The translations under genes were made by a program, and so were the position numbers. From Streptomyces hilarionis (GTDB lineage Bacteria > Actinomycetota > Actinomycetes > Streptomycetales > Streptomycetaceae): DNA of 49,200 bases. The DNA lies in assembly GCF_024539675.1 (NCBI RefSeq), contig NZ_JAHHIT010000075.1:1-49200 (forward strand). The letters run 5' to 3'. Below, piece after piece: positions 7,894 through 15,749 of this stretch (its first letter is position 1; each line of letters begins with the position of its first letter). The notes below the pieces were generated by a model, which saw only the letters and a program-made list of their open reading frames with translations, had not been told where the DNA came from and made no database searches.

Positions 7894-8328
7894 TCATTGA
7901 ACACCCGTCCGGGCGGACGGCGGCGGGTCGTCCGCCGCCGCCCGGAACACCGGGATCCCGTCCCGGAAGGCGACCGTCAGCGCCATGCCGATGCGCGGCT
8001 CGGCGTCCCCCACCAGCTCGGTCGACATCCGCGGCCCCTCGGCCAGGTCGACCACGGCCGCGACGTAGGGCGTGCGCTCCCCGAACGGCGGCAGGTCGTT
8101 GCGGTGGACGACGGACCAGGTGTAGAGGGTGGCCCGGCCGCTCGCGTCCTCCCAGACCACGTCCTCGCTCCAGCAGTGCGGGCAGAACTCGCGGGGGTAG
8201 TGATGGGCCCGCCCGCAGGCCCCGCAGCGCCGGACGAGCAGCCGGCCCGTGGCGGCGGCCTCCCAGTAGGTGCGGGTGAAGGCGTCGGCCTCGGGGAGGT
8301 CGTACCGGGCGGCGGTCAGCGGAACCAC
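7894..8328 (-). CDS. DUF35 / Zn-ribbon OB-fold protein (ChsH2-tail like)
   Basis: This 144-residue protein has the DUF35 layout: an N-terminal helix (DAFTRTYWEAAATGRLLVRRC), a rubredoxin-like zinc ribbon CGAC...CPHC, and an OB-fold (GRATLYTWSVVHRNDLPPFGERTPYVAAVVDLAEGPRMSTELVG...). DUF35 proteins bind acyl-CoA and partner thiolase-like Ltp proteins; in steroid degraders this domain activates Ltp2 aldolases. The start is a GTG at 8328 inside the last codons of the DoxX gene (13-nt overlap), implying coupling. The likely partner here is the Ltp-like protein at 1997-3169. The pairing is inferred from family knowledge and the shared operator. Confidence 0.85.
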   Translation of the reverse strand: MVPLTAARYDLPEADAFTRTYWEAAATGRLLVRRCGACGRAHHYPREFCPHCWSEDVVWEDASGRATLYTWSVVHRNDLPPFGERTPYVAAVVDLAEGPRMSTELVGDAEPRIGMALTVAFRDGIPVFRAAADDPPPSARTGVQ

Positions 8329-8768
8329 CCCAGCGCGTTGTCCAGGGACCACGTCTGCCAGGCCATGCCGCCCAGCGCCACCGCCGAGATCAGCGCCATC
8401 ATCGAGTTCTGCCCCTGCTCGGCCCAGTCGTGGATCATGAGGACGAGGTAGAGGAGGTTGAGGAGCAGGCCGCAGGCCAGCGCGACCGGGGTGAGGAAGC
8501 CGGCGACCAGTCCGAGCCCGAGCGCGAGTTCCGCGTACACCACGACGTACGCCATGACGCGCGGGCGGGGCCGCACCACCGCGTCGAAGCCGGAACGGAC
8601 GGCGGTCCAGCGGTGCTTGCCCGCCACGTCCGCGGCCCAGGCGATGCCCGACCCCTCGGCGAACCAGGCCTTCTTGTCCTTGTGCCGCCAGCTCTCCAGC
8701 CACCACAGCCCGAGTCCGATCCGCAGCACCGCCAGCCACTCGGCCCCGTCGAGCCAGATCGCATCCAT
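8316..8768 (-). CDS. DoxX-family membrane protein
   Basis: The protein has 150 residues and about four transmembrane helices in DoxX order: WLAVLRIGLGLWWLESW near the start, then VMAYVVVYAELALGLGLVAGFLTPVALACGLLLNLLYLVLM and SMMALISAVALGGMAWQTW. DoxX-like proteins are found with oxidoreductases and thiosulfate:quinone oxidoreductase; a transport or redox-membrane role is possible but unproven here. It is the first gene of the minus-strand unit DoxX-DUF35-GNAT. Operator B ends only two bases before the ATG at 8768, leaving no room for a Shine-Dalgarno, so the message is probably leaderless. Confidence 0.85.
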   Translation of the reverse strand: MDAIWLDGAEWLAVLRIGLGLWWLESWRHKDKKAWFAEGSGIAWAADVAGKHRWTAVRSGFDAVVRPRPRVMAYVVVYAELALGLGLVAGFLTPVALACGLLLNLLYLVLMIHDWAEQGQNSMMALISAVALGGMAWQTWSLDNALGWFR

Positions 8769-8770
8769 GA

Positions 8771-8789
8771 ATCTGACGGTACGTCAGAT
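8771..8789. promoter_or_regulatory. Operator B, shared 19-bp palindrome
   Basis: ATCTGACGGTACGTCAGAT has perfect 8-bp arms ATCTGACG/CGTCAGAT around GTA. It lies 2 nt upstream of the DoxX start and is the most symmetric of the eight copies. Repressor bound here would cover the transcription start of a leaderless message. Confidence 0.85.
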
Positions 8790-8986
8790 GCGTGCTTCCC
8801 GGAACCCCGCGCGTGCGCGGCAGCGGGGCCGCCGCGCACCGCGCATGAGCACCCCCCCCCTTCGCCCACGACGAAGTGGCCTACGTCACCGAATCCGCAC
8901 CCCTCTCCCCCACATGTGATCGATCCGCAACCAATTCCGGTCTTGACCGAGACCCATCAACGGATCGCGTGATTACGCTCGCGCTC

Positions 8987-10177
8987 ATGGAAGACTCCGC
9001 ACCGCGCCCGGCCTCCCAGGCGATCACCGCCGCGAACCCGGCCGACCGTCCCGTCTACGTGATCGGCGGCGGCCCCGGCGGCCTCGCCACCGCGTACGCG
9101 CTGCGTGCCCAGGGCATACGCGCGGTCGTGGTGGAGAAGGCCGGCACGGTCGGGGCGTCCTGGCGACGGCACTACGACCGGCTGCATCTGCACACCACCC
9201 GGGGGCTGTCCGCCCTGCCGGGCCTGAAGATGCCGCGCCGGTTCGGACGGTGGGCGGCCCGCGACGACGTGGTGCGCTACCTGGAGAAGTACGCCGAGGT
9301 GCACGAGCTGGAGATCGTCACCGGCGTCGAGGTCTCCCGCGTCGAGCGCACCGCCGACGGCGCCGGATGGCTGCTGCGCGCCACGGGCGGCCGTGAGCTG
9401 GTCGGCTCGGCGGTCGTCGTCGCCACCGGCTACAACCACACCCCGTACCTGCCGGACTGGCCCGGCCGCGAGGAGTTCTCCGGCGAGCTGACCCACGCCG
9501 GCTCCTACCGCGACGGCGCGCCCTACGCCGGCCGGGACGTCCTCGTCGTGGGCGTCGGCAACACCGGCGCGGAGATCGCCGTCGACCTGGTGGAACACGG
9601 GGCCGGGCGGGTGCGGCTCGCGGTGCGCACCGTCCCGCACATCGTGCGGCGCTCCACGGCCGGCTGGGCCGCGCAGTACAGCGGCATCCTGGTGCGCCGC
9701 CTGCCCGTGGCGCTGGTCGACCGGATCTGCCGGGTGATGGCCAGGGCGAGCATCCCCGACCTGTCCGCGCACGGGCTGCCGCGCCCCGACACCGGGCTCT
9801 ACACCCGCGCCCGGCAGGGCGCCATCCCGGTGCAGGACGTCGGTCTGATCGACGCCGTGCGCCGGGGCCGGGTGGAGATCGTGGCCGCCGTCGAGGGCTT
9901 CGAGGACGGCGGCAAGGTCGTGCTCGCCGACGGGACGCGGATCTCCCCGGACGCGGTCGTCGCGGCCACCGGTTACGTCCGCGCCCTGGAGAGCCTGGTC
10001 GGCCACCTCGGGGTGCTCGACGAGCGGGGCAGACCCGTCGTCCACGGCGCCCGCACCGGCGAGCAGGCCCCGGGCCTGTACTTCACCGGCTTCACCACCC
10101 CCATCAGCGGCACGCTGCGCGAGCTGTCGATCGACGCCGCGAAGATCGCGAAGGCGGTGCGCCGCTCCCGGCGGTGA
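8987..10177 (+). CDS. flavin-containing monooxygenase-like oxidoreductase
   Basis: This 396-residue protein has two dinucleotide motifs: VIGGGPGGLATAYAL (about residues 25-39, FAD) and VVGVGNTGAEIAVDL (NADPH). ATGYNHTPYLPDWPG fits the FMO/CzcO-type ATG linker. The conserved SWRRHYDRLHLHTTRGLSALPGLKMP segment follows the FAD motif, as in CzcO/TrkA-like monooxygenases. Family members oxygenate N, S or carbonyl carbons. The ATG at 8987 is preferred; upstream codons in frame run into an AT-richer leader with stretches unlike protein. It does not carry the shared operator, so its link to the catabolic regulon is uncertain, although a Baeyer-Villiger-type step would be chemically sensible. Confidence 0.85.
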   Translation: MEDSAPRPASQAITAANPADRPVYVIGGGPGGLATAYALRAQGIRAVVVEKAGTVGASWRRHYDRLHLHTTRGLSALPGLKMPRRFGRWAARDDVVRYLEKYAEVHELEIVTGVEVSRVERTADGAGWLLRATGGRELVGSAVVVATGYNHTPYLPDWPGREEFSGELTHAGSYRDGAPYAGRDVLVVGVGNTGAEIAVDLVEHGAGRVRLAVRTVPHIVRRSTAGWAAQYSGILVRRLPVALVDRICRVMARASIPDLSAHGLPRPDTGLYTRARQGAIPVQDVGLIDAVRRGRVEIVAAVEGFEDGGKVVLADGTRISPDAVVAATGYVRALESLVGHLGVLDERGRPVVHGARTGEQAPGLYFTGFTTPISGTLRELSIDAAKIAKAVRRSRR

Positions 10178-10354
10178 ACACCCCCGCCGTCAGCTGTAAC
10201 TGTCGGTAACTTCCTTGATTCCGCTGCCCGTTACATCTGTGCCAGATGTGGCGGGGACGTTGTCGTGCGCCCGTGCGCGGAGCCAGAATGTGAGCCCTGT
10301 TCACCTTTTCGGCTCCACCCACCTCTCGCTCCCGAAGCCCGACGGAGGACGCAC

Positions 10355-11857
10355 GTGGCAAGTGAAAGACAGCCCACCCCCAGGATGTCCCGCCGCTCCC
10401 TGCTCGGCCGCACGGCCGCGGTGGCCGCCGGCGCGACCGCGCTCGGCGCGACCGCCGCGGGTCCGGCCGCCGCGGCCACCCGGGAGGTGGACGTCGCGAT
10501 CGTGGGCGCCGGCCTGGCCGGTCTCACCGCGGCCCGCGACCTGGTGGCCGCCGGCCGCACGGTCGCCGTCCTGGAGGCCCGCGGGCGGGTGGGCGGCCGC
10601 GTCGTCAACCTCCCTCTCGCGAACGGCGGGGTCACCGAGGGGGGCGGCGAGTTCATCGGCCCCACCCAGGACCGCATCAAGGCGCTCGCCGACTCCCTGG
10701 GCGTCGCCACCTTCCCCACCTACAACGCCGGCAAGAACCTGCTCTACAAGGACGGCAGGAAGACCCCGTACGCCACCGACGGCCTGCTCGGCTCGGTGCC
10801 ACCGGTCGACGCGGCCGGCCTGGCCAACGCGGCGATCGTGCAGGCCTCACTGGACGACATGGCCAAGACGGTCCCGGTCGACGCGCCCTGGACCGCCGCC
10901 AAGGCCGAGGAGTGGGACCGCCAGACCTTCGAGACCTGGCTGCGCGCCAACGCCGTGGTCCCCTCGGCCAAGTTCCTCCTGGACGTCGCCTGCACCTCGA
11001 TCTTCTCGGCCGAGCCGCGCGAGCTCTCGCTGCTCTTCGTGCTCTTCTACATCGCCGCCGCGGGCAACGACTCCACGCCCGGCACCCTGGAGCGCCTCAC
11101 CGAGACCGCGGGCGGCGCGCAGGAACAGCGCTTCGTCGGCGGGTCCCAGCAGGTGCCGATCAGGCTCGCCGCCACGCTCGGCGACCGGGTGGTGCTGAAC
11201 GCCCCGGTGCGCACGATCGCCCGCTCCGGCGGGAAGTACGTGGTGACGGCCGACGGCGTCACCGTCACGGCCGGGCGGGTCGTCGTCGCCGTGCCGCCGC
11301 CGCTCGCGGCGCGCATCACGTACGACCCGCTGCTGCCCGCCGCCCGCGACCAGCTCACCCAGCGCCTGCCGATGGCCTCGGTCGGCAAGGCGATCGCGAT
11401 CTACGACACCCCCTTCTGGCGGGCCGACGGCCTCAACGGCCAGGTCGTCAGCGACACCGGCGTGGTCAGCTCCACCTTCGACAACTCGCCGCCGGACGCC
11501 TCCTACGGCGCGCTGATGGGCTTCATCGAGGCCGACGAGGCACGGGCGTACGACGCCGCGAGCGAGGCGGAGGTCAAAGCGGCCGTGCTCAAGGACTACG
11601 TGACGTACTTCGGCCCGAAAGCGGCCTCCCCCACGTCCTTCGTCCTGCAACGCTGGAACAACGAGGCCTACACGCGCGGCGGCCCGGTCTCGCTCGCCGC
11701 GCCCGGCGTCCTGACCCGGTACGGCCGCGCCCTGCGCGAGCCAGTCGGCGGGATCCACTGGGCCGGGACGGAGACCTCCGTCCACTGGATGGGCTTCATG
11801 GACGGAGCCGTGCGCTCGGGCGAGCGGGTGGCGGCGGAAGTGCTGGCCGCCCTGTAG
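10355..11857 (+). CDS. Tat-exported flavin amine oxidase (monoamine oxidase family)
   Basis: This 500-residue protein starts at the GTG at 10,355, with GGAGG six bases upstream. A Tat signal (SRRSLLGRTAAVAAGATALG, residues 12-31) precedes the FAD motif VAIVGAGLAGLTAARDL and LEARGRVGGRV. The C-terminal FAD signature is GGIHWAGTETSVHWMGFMDGAVRSGERVAAEV, and mid-protein GGSQQVPIRLA also fits the flavin monoamine oxidase family. Substrates are amines oxidised to aldehydes with peroxide release; the exact amine is not evident. The 177-nt leader (10,178-10,354) contains no shared operator. It lies beside, but probably outside, the catabolic regulon. Confidence 0.88.
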   Translation: MASERQPTPRMSRRSLLGRTAAVAAGATALGATAAGPAAAATREVDVAIVGAGLAGLTAARDLVAAGRTVAVLEARGRVGGRVVNLPLANGGVTEGGGEFIGPTQDRIKALADSLGVATFPTYNAGKNLLYKDGRKTPYATDGLLGSVPPVDAAGLANAAIVQASLDDMAKTVPVDAPWTAAKAEEWDRQTFETWLRANAVVPSAKFLLDVACTSIFSAEPRELSLLFVLFYIAAAGNDSTPGTLERLTETAGGAQEQRFVGGSQQVPIRLAATLGDRVVLNAPVRTIARSGGKYVVTADGVTVTAGRVVVAVPPPLAARITYDPLLPAARDQLTQRLPMASVGKAIAIYDTPFWRADGLNGQVVSDTGVVSSTFDNSPPDASYGALMGFIEADEARAYDAASEAEVKAAVLKDYVTYFGPKAASPTSFVLQRWNNEAYTRGGPVSLAAPGVLTRYGRALREPVGGIHWAGTETSVHWMGFMDGAVRSGERVAAEVLAAL

Positions 11858-11897
11858 GCGAGGGGCGCGGGTCCGCCCTTTCTGTGTGCACGACCAT

Positions 11898-11916
11898 TCC
11901 TGACGGACCGTCAGCT
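11898..11916. promoter_or_regulatory. Operator C1, shared palindrome
   Basis: TCCTGACGGACCGTCAGCT contains the perfect 15-bp palindrome CTGACGG-A-CCGTCAG (11,900-11,914). It lies 68 nt upstream of the acyl-CoA synthetase ATG and is paired with operator C2, centres 24 bp apart. Confidence 0.85.
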
Positions 11917-11921
11917 ATGTA

Positions 11922-11940
11922 ACCTGACAGAGCGTCAGTT
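11922..11940. promoter_or_regulatory. Operator C2, shared palindrome
   Basis: ACCTGACAGAGCGTCAGTT is a weaker copy (CTGACAG-A-GCGTCAG), 44 nt upstream of the acyl-CoA synthetase start. The 24-bp centre-to-centre distance from C1 is a little over two helical turns, so two dimers would sit on nearly the same face. Confidence 0.8.
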
Positions 11941-11984
11941 ACTCGACGGTCACTCACGGCAGTCACACAGGAACGGGCGGACCG

Positions 11985-14210
11985 ATGCTTGGATCAACCC
12001 ACGGCACCCTCACCACCGGTTCCCGCCGGGCCCGGGTCGTCGCGTGCGGCGAGACGCCCGGACCCGCCGTCCACGGCCGGCCGGACCAGGCGGACGACCT
12101 CGACGTCAGCGGCCGCCCGCTGTACGCGGACGTCCCCGATCTGGACCGGTTCTTCCGGCCCGAGTCCGTCGCGGTCATCGGCGCCTCGGACGCCGAAGGC
12201 CGCCCGAACACCGGCGTCACCCGGCAGCTGGTGAGCTGGGCGGAGCGGGTGGGGGCGCGGCTGCATCCCGTGCACCCCACCCGCGCGAGCGTGTTCGGCC
12301 TGCCCTGCGCCGCGTCCGTCGCCGACCTGCCCGACCAGGTCGACCTGGCCGTCCTGCTGGTCTCCGACCCGCTGCCGGTGATCGAGCAACTGGCCGAGAC
12401 GAAGGTGAAGTTCGCGGTCGTCTTCGCCTCCGGGTTCGCCGAGACCGGCGAGGAGGGCGCGGCCGCCCAGGAACGGCTGGCGGCGGCGGTGGAACGTTCC
12501 GGCATGCGTCTGCTCGGCCCCAACACCAACCTCAACGCCTTCGAGCGGTTCCGCGACGACCTCACCGGACCGGCGATCGCGCTGATCACCCAGTCCGGTC
12601 ACCAGGGCCGCCCGGTCTTCGCCCTTCAGGAGCTCGGCGTGCGCCTCTCGCACTGGGCGCCGACCGGCAACGAGGCCGACCTGGAGACCGCGGACTTCCT
12701 CTCGTACTTCGCCGAGCGCCCGGAGGTCGGCGCGATCGCCTGCTACGTCGAGGGTCTCAAGGACGGCCGGTCCTTCCTGCTGGCCGCCGACCGGGCCGCC
12801 CGGCGCGGGGTCCCGGTGGTCGCGGTCAAGGTCGGCCGCACCGAGGCGGGCGCCCGCACCGCCGCCTCCCACACCGGCAAGCTGACCGGTGCGGACGAGG
12901 TCGTCGACGCGGCGATGCGGCAGTACGGGGTGATCCGCGTCGACGGCCTCGACGAACTCCAGGACACGGCGGCCCTGTTGGCGCGGGCGCGGCCGCCGCG
13001 GGCCACCGGCGTGGCGATCTACTCCATCTCCGGCGGCACCGGCGCCCACGCGGCCGACCTGGCCACGGCGGCGGGCCTGCACCTGCCGGCCCTGTCGAGC
13101 GCGAAACAGGCCGAGCTGCACCAGTGGATCCCCGCGTACCTGAACGTGGCCAACCCGGTCGACAACGGCGGCCACCCGGTGGGCGACTGGCGCGGACGGA
13201 AGATCATCGACGCGATCCTCGACGACCCGGCGGTGGGCGTCCTGATCTGTCCCGTGACCGGCCCCTTCCCGCCCCTCAGCGACCGGCTGGTCCAGGACCT
13301 GGTGGACGCCGCGGAGCGGACGGACAAGCTGGTGTGCGTGGTGTGGGGCTCCCCGGTGGGCACGGAACCCGCCTACCGCGAGGTGCTGCTGGGCTCCTCC
13401 CGGGTGGCCACCTTCCGCACCCTGGCCAACTGCCTCTCGGCCGTCCGCGCCCACCTCGACCACCACCGTTTCGTCACCGGCTACCGGTCCCCCTTCGACC
13501 AGGCCCCGCGCACCCCGTCCCCGTCCTACCGCAAGGCCCAGCTGCTGATGCGGCCGGGACAGCAGCTGAGCGAGCACGCGGCCAAGCAGCTGCTGCGCGC
13601 GTACGGCATCCGGGTCCCGCGCGAGCAGCTGGTGACCAGCGCGGCGGCGGCCGTGCGGGCGGCCGGGCTGGTCGGCTACCCGGTGGTGATGAAGGCGTCC
13701 GGCGCGCAGATCGCCCACAAGACCGAACTGGGCCTGGTCAAGATCGGCCTGACCTCGGCGAGCCAGGTCCGCGACGCCTACCGCGAGCTGACCGACATCG
13801 CCCGCTACGAGGGCGTCGCGCTGGACGGCGTCCTGGTGTGCCAGATGGTCGAGCGGGGCGTGGAGATGGTGGTGGGCGTCACCCACGACGACCTGTTCGG
13901 GCCCACGGTCACGGTCGGGCTGGGCGGGGTCCTGGTGGAGGTCCTGCGGGACGCCGCCGTGCGCGTCCCGCCCTTCGGCGAGGACCAGGCCCGCGACATG
14001 CTGGCCGAACTGCGCGGCCGGGCGCTGCTGGAGGGCGTCCGCGGCCGCCCGCCGGCCGACGTCGACGCGCTCGTCGAGGTCGTCCTGCGGGTGCAGCGCA
14101 TGGCCCTGGAGCTCGGCGAGGACCTGGCCGAGCTCGACGTCAACCCGCTGGTGGTCCTGGACCGGGGCCAGGGCGCGGTGGCGCTGGACGCCCTGGCGGT
14201 GTGCCGGTGA
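11985..14210 (+). CDS. NDP-forming acyl-CoA synthetase (fused alpha-beta)
   Basis: This 741-residue protein combines the parts of ADP-forming acetyl/acyl-CoA synthetases. An N-terminal CoA-binding Rossmann domain (SVAVIGASDAEGRPNTGV) is followed by two succinyl-CoA-ligase-like domains (ITQSGHQGRPVFALQELGV; AASHTGKLTGADEVVDAA, which carries the candidate phospho-His; and AIYSISGGTGAHAADLA). A C-terminal ATP-grasp domain has GYPVVMKASGAQIAHKTELGLVKIGL and LAELDVNPLVVLD. It interconverts acyl-CoA and acid with ADP or GDP. It is the first gene of a plus-strand pair with the crotonase 76 nt downstream, and is controlled by tandem operators C1/C2. Acyl specificity is not visible. About 45 N-terminal residues before the CoA domain are an unusual extension, so a later start is possible. 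Confidence 0.87.
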   Translation: MLGSTHGTLTTGSRRARVVACGETPGPAVHGRPDQADDLDVSGRPLYADVPDLDRFFRPESVAVIGASDAEGRPNTGVTRQLVSWAERVGARLHPVHPTRASVFGLPCAASVADLPDQVDLAVLLVSDPLPVIEQLAETKVKFAVVFASGFAETGEEGAAAQERLAAAVERSGMRLLGPNTNLNAFERFRDDLTGPAIALITQSGHQGRPVFALQELGVRLSHWAPTGNEADLETADFLSYFAERPEVGAIACYVEGLKDGRSFLLAADRAARRGVPVVAVKVGRTEAGARTAASHTGKLTGADEVVDAAMRQYGVIRVDGLDELQDTAALLARARPPRATGVAIYSISGGTGAHAADLATAAGLHLPALSSAKQAELHQWIPAYLNVANPVDNGGHPVGDWRGRKIIDAILDDPAVGVLICPVTGPFPPLSDRLVQDLVDAAERTDKLVCVVWGSPVGTEPAYREVLLGSSRVATFRTLANCLSAVRAHLDHHRFVTGYRSPFDQAPRTPSPSYRKAQLLMRPGQQLSEHAAKQLLRAYGIRVPREQLVTSAAAAVRAAGLVGYPVVMKASGAQIAHKTELGLVKIGLTSASQVRDAYRELTDIARYEGVALDGVLVCQMVERGVEMVVGVTHDDLFGPTVTVGLGGVLVEVLRDAAVRVPPFGEDQARDMLAELRGRALLEGVRGRPPADVDALVEVVLRVQRMALELGEDLAELDVNPLVVLDRGQGAVALDALAVCR

Positions 14211-14286
14211 CCGCCGCCGGCCCCGCGAGGGCCTCCCGTCCGGTGCGGGCCGCCGCAGCCGCGCGCCGCGGGCGGGGGAAGGGGGC

Positions 14287-15084
14287 ATGAGCGCGCCCGA
14301 GCCGTCGGTACGGCGCCGGACCGACCGCCATGTCACCCAGCTGACCCTCGACCGGCCCGAGACCCTCAACGCCCTCACACCGGACGGGCGCGACCGGCTG
14401 ATCACGCTCCTCGGCGAGGCCTCGGCGGACCCGGGCGTGCGGGCGGTGATCCTGACCGGGGCGGGGCGCGGCTTCTGCGCCGGGGCGGACCTGCGCGGCG
14501 GCGGCTCACGCGGCGAACGGATCGCCGGGGACGTGGCCCGCACCCTGCGCCTCGGGGCCCAGCGCCTGGTGGCCGCCGTCCTCGACTGCGAGAAGCCGGT
14601 GATCGCCGCGGTCAACGGCACGGCGGCCGGGCTCGGCGCGCACCTCGCGCTCGCCTGCGACCTGGTGCTGGCGGCCGAGTCGGCGCGCTTCATCGAGGTG
14701 TTCGTCCGCCGCGGCCTGGTCCCCGACGGCGGCGGCGCCTATCTGCTGCCCCGCCTGGTCGGCCCGCAGCGCGCCAAGGAGCTGATGTTCTTCGGCGACG
14801 CGCTCACCGCGGCCGACGCCGAACGCCTGGGGCTGGTCAACCGGGTCGTCCCGGACGCGGAGCTGGACAAGACGGCCCGTGACTGGGCGATGCGCCTGGC
14901 CGCCGGCCCGACCCGCGCCCTCGCGCTCACCAAGCAGCTCGTCAACGCCTCCCTGGAGTCGGACCGGGCCACGGCCTTCGCCGCCGAGGCGGCCGCCCAG
15001 GAGGTCAACATGACGACGAGGGACGCGCAGGAAGGCGTGGCGAGCTTCGTGGAGCGCCGGGCGACCGACTTCAGGGGACGGTGA
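14287..15084 (+). CDS. crotonase-family enoyl-CoA hydratase/isomerase, PaaG-like active site
   Basis: This 265-residue protein has the crotonase fold: GAGRGFCAGADL forms the oxyanion hole, then AVNGTAAGLGAHLALACDLVLAAESARF and FVRRGLVPDGGGAYLLPRLVG. The two catalytic glutamates of enoyl-CoA hydratase are not conserved: the first position is His (GLGAHLAL) and the second is Phe. The Asp in LVPDGGG matches the catalytic acid of PaaG-type isomerases. I therefore favour double-bond isomerisation or a related step rather than plain hydration. It lies downstream of the NDP-forming synthetase in the same unit and is followed by operator D. Confidence 0.87.
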   Translation: MSAPEPSVRRRTDRHVTQLTLDRPETLNALTPDGRDRLITLLGEASADPGVRAVILTGAGRGFCAGADLRGGGSRGERIAGDVARTLRLGAQRLVAAVLDCEKPVIAAVNGTAAGLGAHLALACDLVLAAESARFIEVFVRRGLVPDGGGAYLLPRLVGPQRAKELMFFGDALTAADAERLGLVNRVVPDAELDKTARDWAMRLAAGPTRALALTKQLVNASLESDRATAFAAEAAAQEVNMTTRDAQEGVASFVERRATDFRGR

Positions 15085-15118
15085 CGCGAGCCCGGTCCAC
15101 GGGTCCGCACCCCTTCCC

Positions 15119-15137
15119 ATCTGACGTACCGTCAGCT
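15119..15137. promoter_or_regulatory. Operator D, shared palindrome
   Basis: ATCTGACGTACCGTCAGCT has a CTGACG/CGTCAG core with central TAC. It lies only 11-14 nt before the flavin reductase start, so it overlaps the leader or transcription start. Confidence 0.82.
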
Positions 15138-15151
15138 TCAATGAGGACATG

Positions 15152-15730
15152 ATGGGACATGCGGGAATGGCGGCCGCCGCCGTCCGTTACCTCCGGGCGG
15201 GACCGGTCGAGCCGCTGCCGCGCCCCGCACTGCGCTGTGTGCGCGACGACGAGCGCGCGCCCGTCGACCCGGCCGAGTTCCGCAGGGTGCTCGGGAGCTT
15301 CGCCTCCGGGGTGACCGTCGTGACGGCGCCGACGCCGGAGGGGCCCGCCGGGTTCGCCTGCCAGTCCTTCTCCTCGCTCTCCCTCGATCCGCCCCTGGTC
15401 GCCTTCATGGTCGCCCGCACGTCCACGACCTGGCCGCGCATCGCCCGGGCCGGCGTCTTCTGCGTCAACGTGCTCAGCGCCCGGCAGGGGGCCCTGTGCC
15501 GCGCCTTCGCGGTGAGCGGCGCGGACAAGTTCGCGGGAGTCGACCACGACCCGGCCCCGGTCTCGGGCGCCCCGCGCCTGACCGGCGCGCTCGCCTGGAT
15601 CGACTGCGCGATCCACGCCGTCCACACCGGCGGCGACCACCTGGTCGTCGTGGGCCGGGTGAACGCCCTCGGCACGGGCGAGGACGCGGACGAACCGCCC
15701 CTGCTGTTCCACAGGGGCCGGTTCCTCTGA
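15152..15730 (+). CDS. flavin reductase (HpaC/HsaB-like)
   Basis: The protein has about 192 residues. The flavin-reductase-like split barrel is clear: FRRVLGSFASGVTVVTAPTPEGPAGFACQSFSSLSLDPPLVAFMVARTSTTWPRIARAGVFCVNVLSARQGALCRAFA, then WIDCAIHAVHTGGDHLVVVGRVNAL. Such enzymes supply reduced FMN/FAD to two-component monooxygenases. No oxygenase partner is evident within the shared-operator set, so the partner may lie outside the window. Two overlapping ATGs (15,149 and 15,152) are possible; GAGGA at 15,143-15,147 fits 15,152 better. Operator D lies just upstream. It converges with the multicopper oxidase 19 nt away. Confidence 0.85.
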   Translation: MGHAGMAAAAVRYLRAGPVEPLPRPALRCVRDDERAPVDPAEFRRVLGSFASGVTVVTAPTPEGPAGFACQSFSSLSLDPPLVAFMVARTSTTWPRIARAGVFCVNVLSARQGALCRAFAVSGADKFAGVDHDPAPVSGAPRLTGALAWIDCAIHAVHTGGDHLVVVGRVNALGTGEDADEPPLLFHRGRFL

Positions 15731-15749
15731 CCCGCCCGCCGTCCGCCGC

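Noticed and set aside
11994..14693. 900-codon minus-strand reading over the acyl-CoA synthetase
   Set aside because: It is Arg/Gly/His-rich with no domain; it is the third-position GC by-product of the real plus-strand genes.
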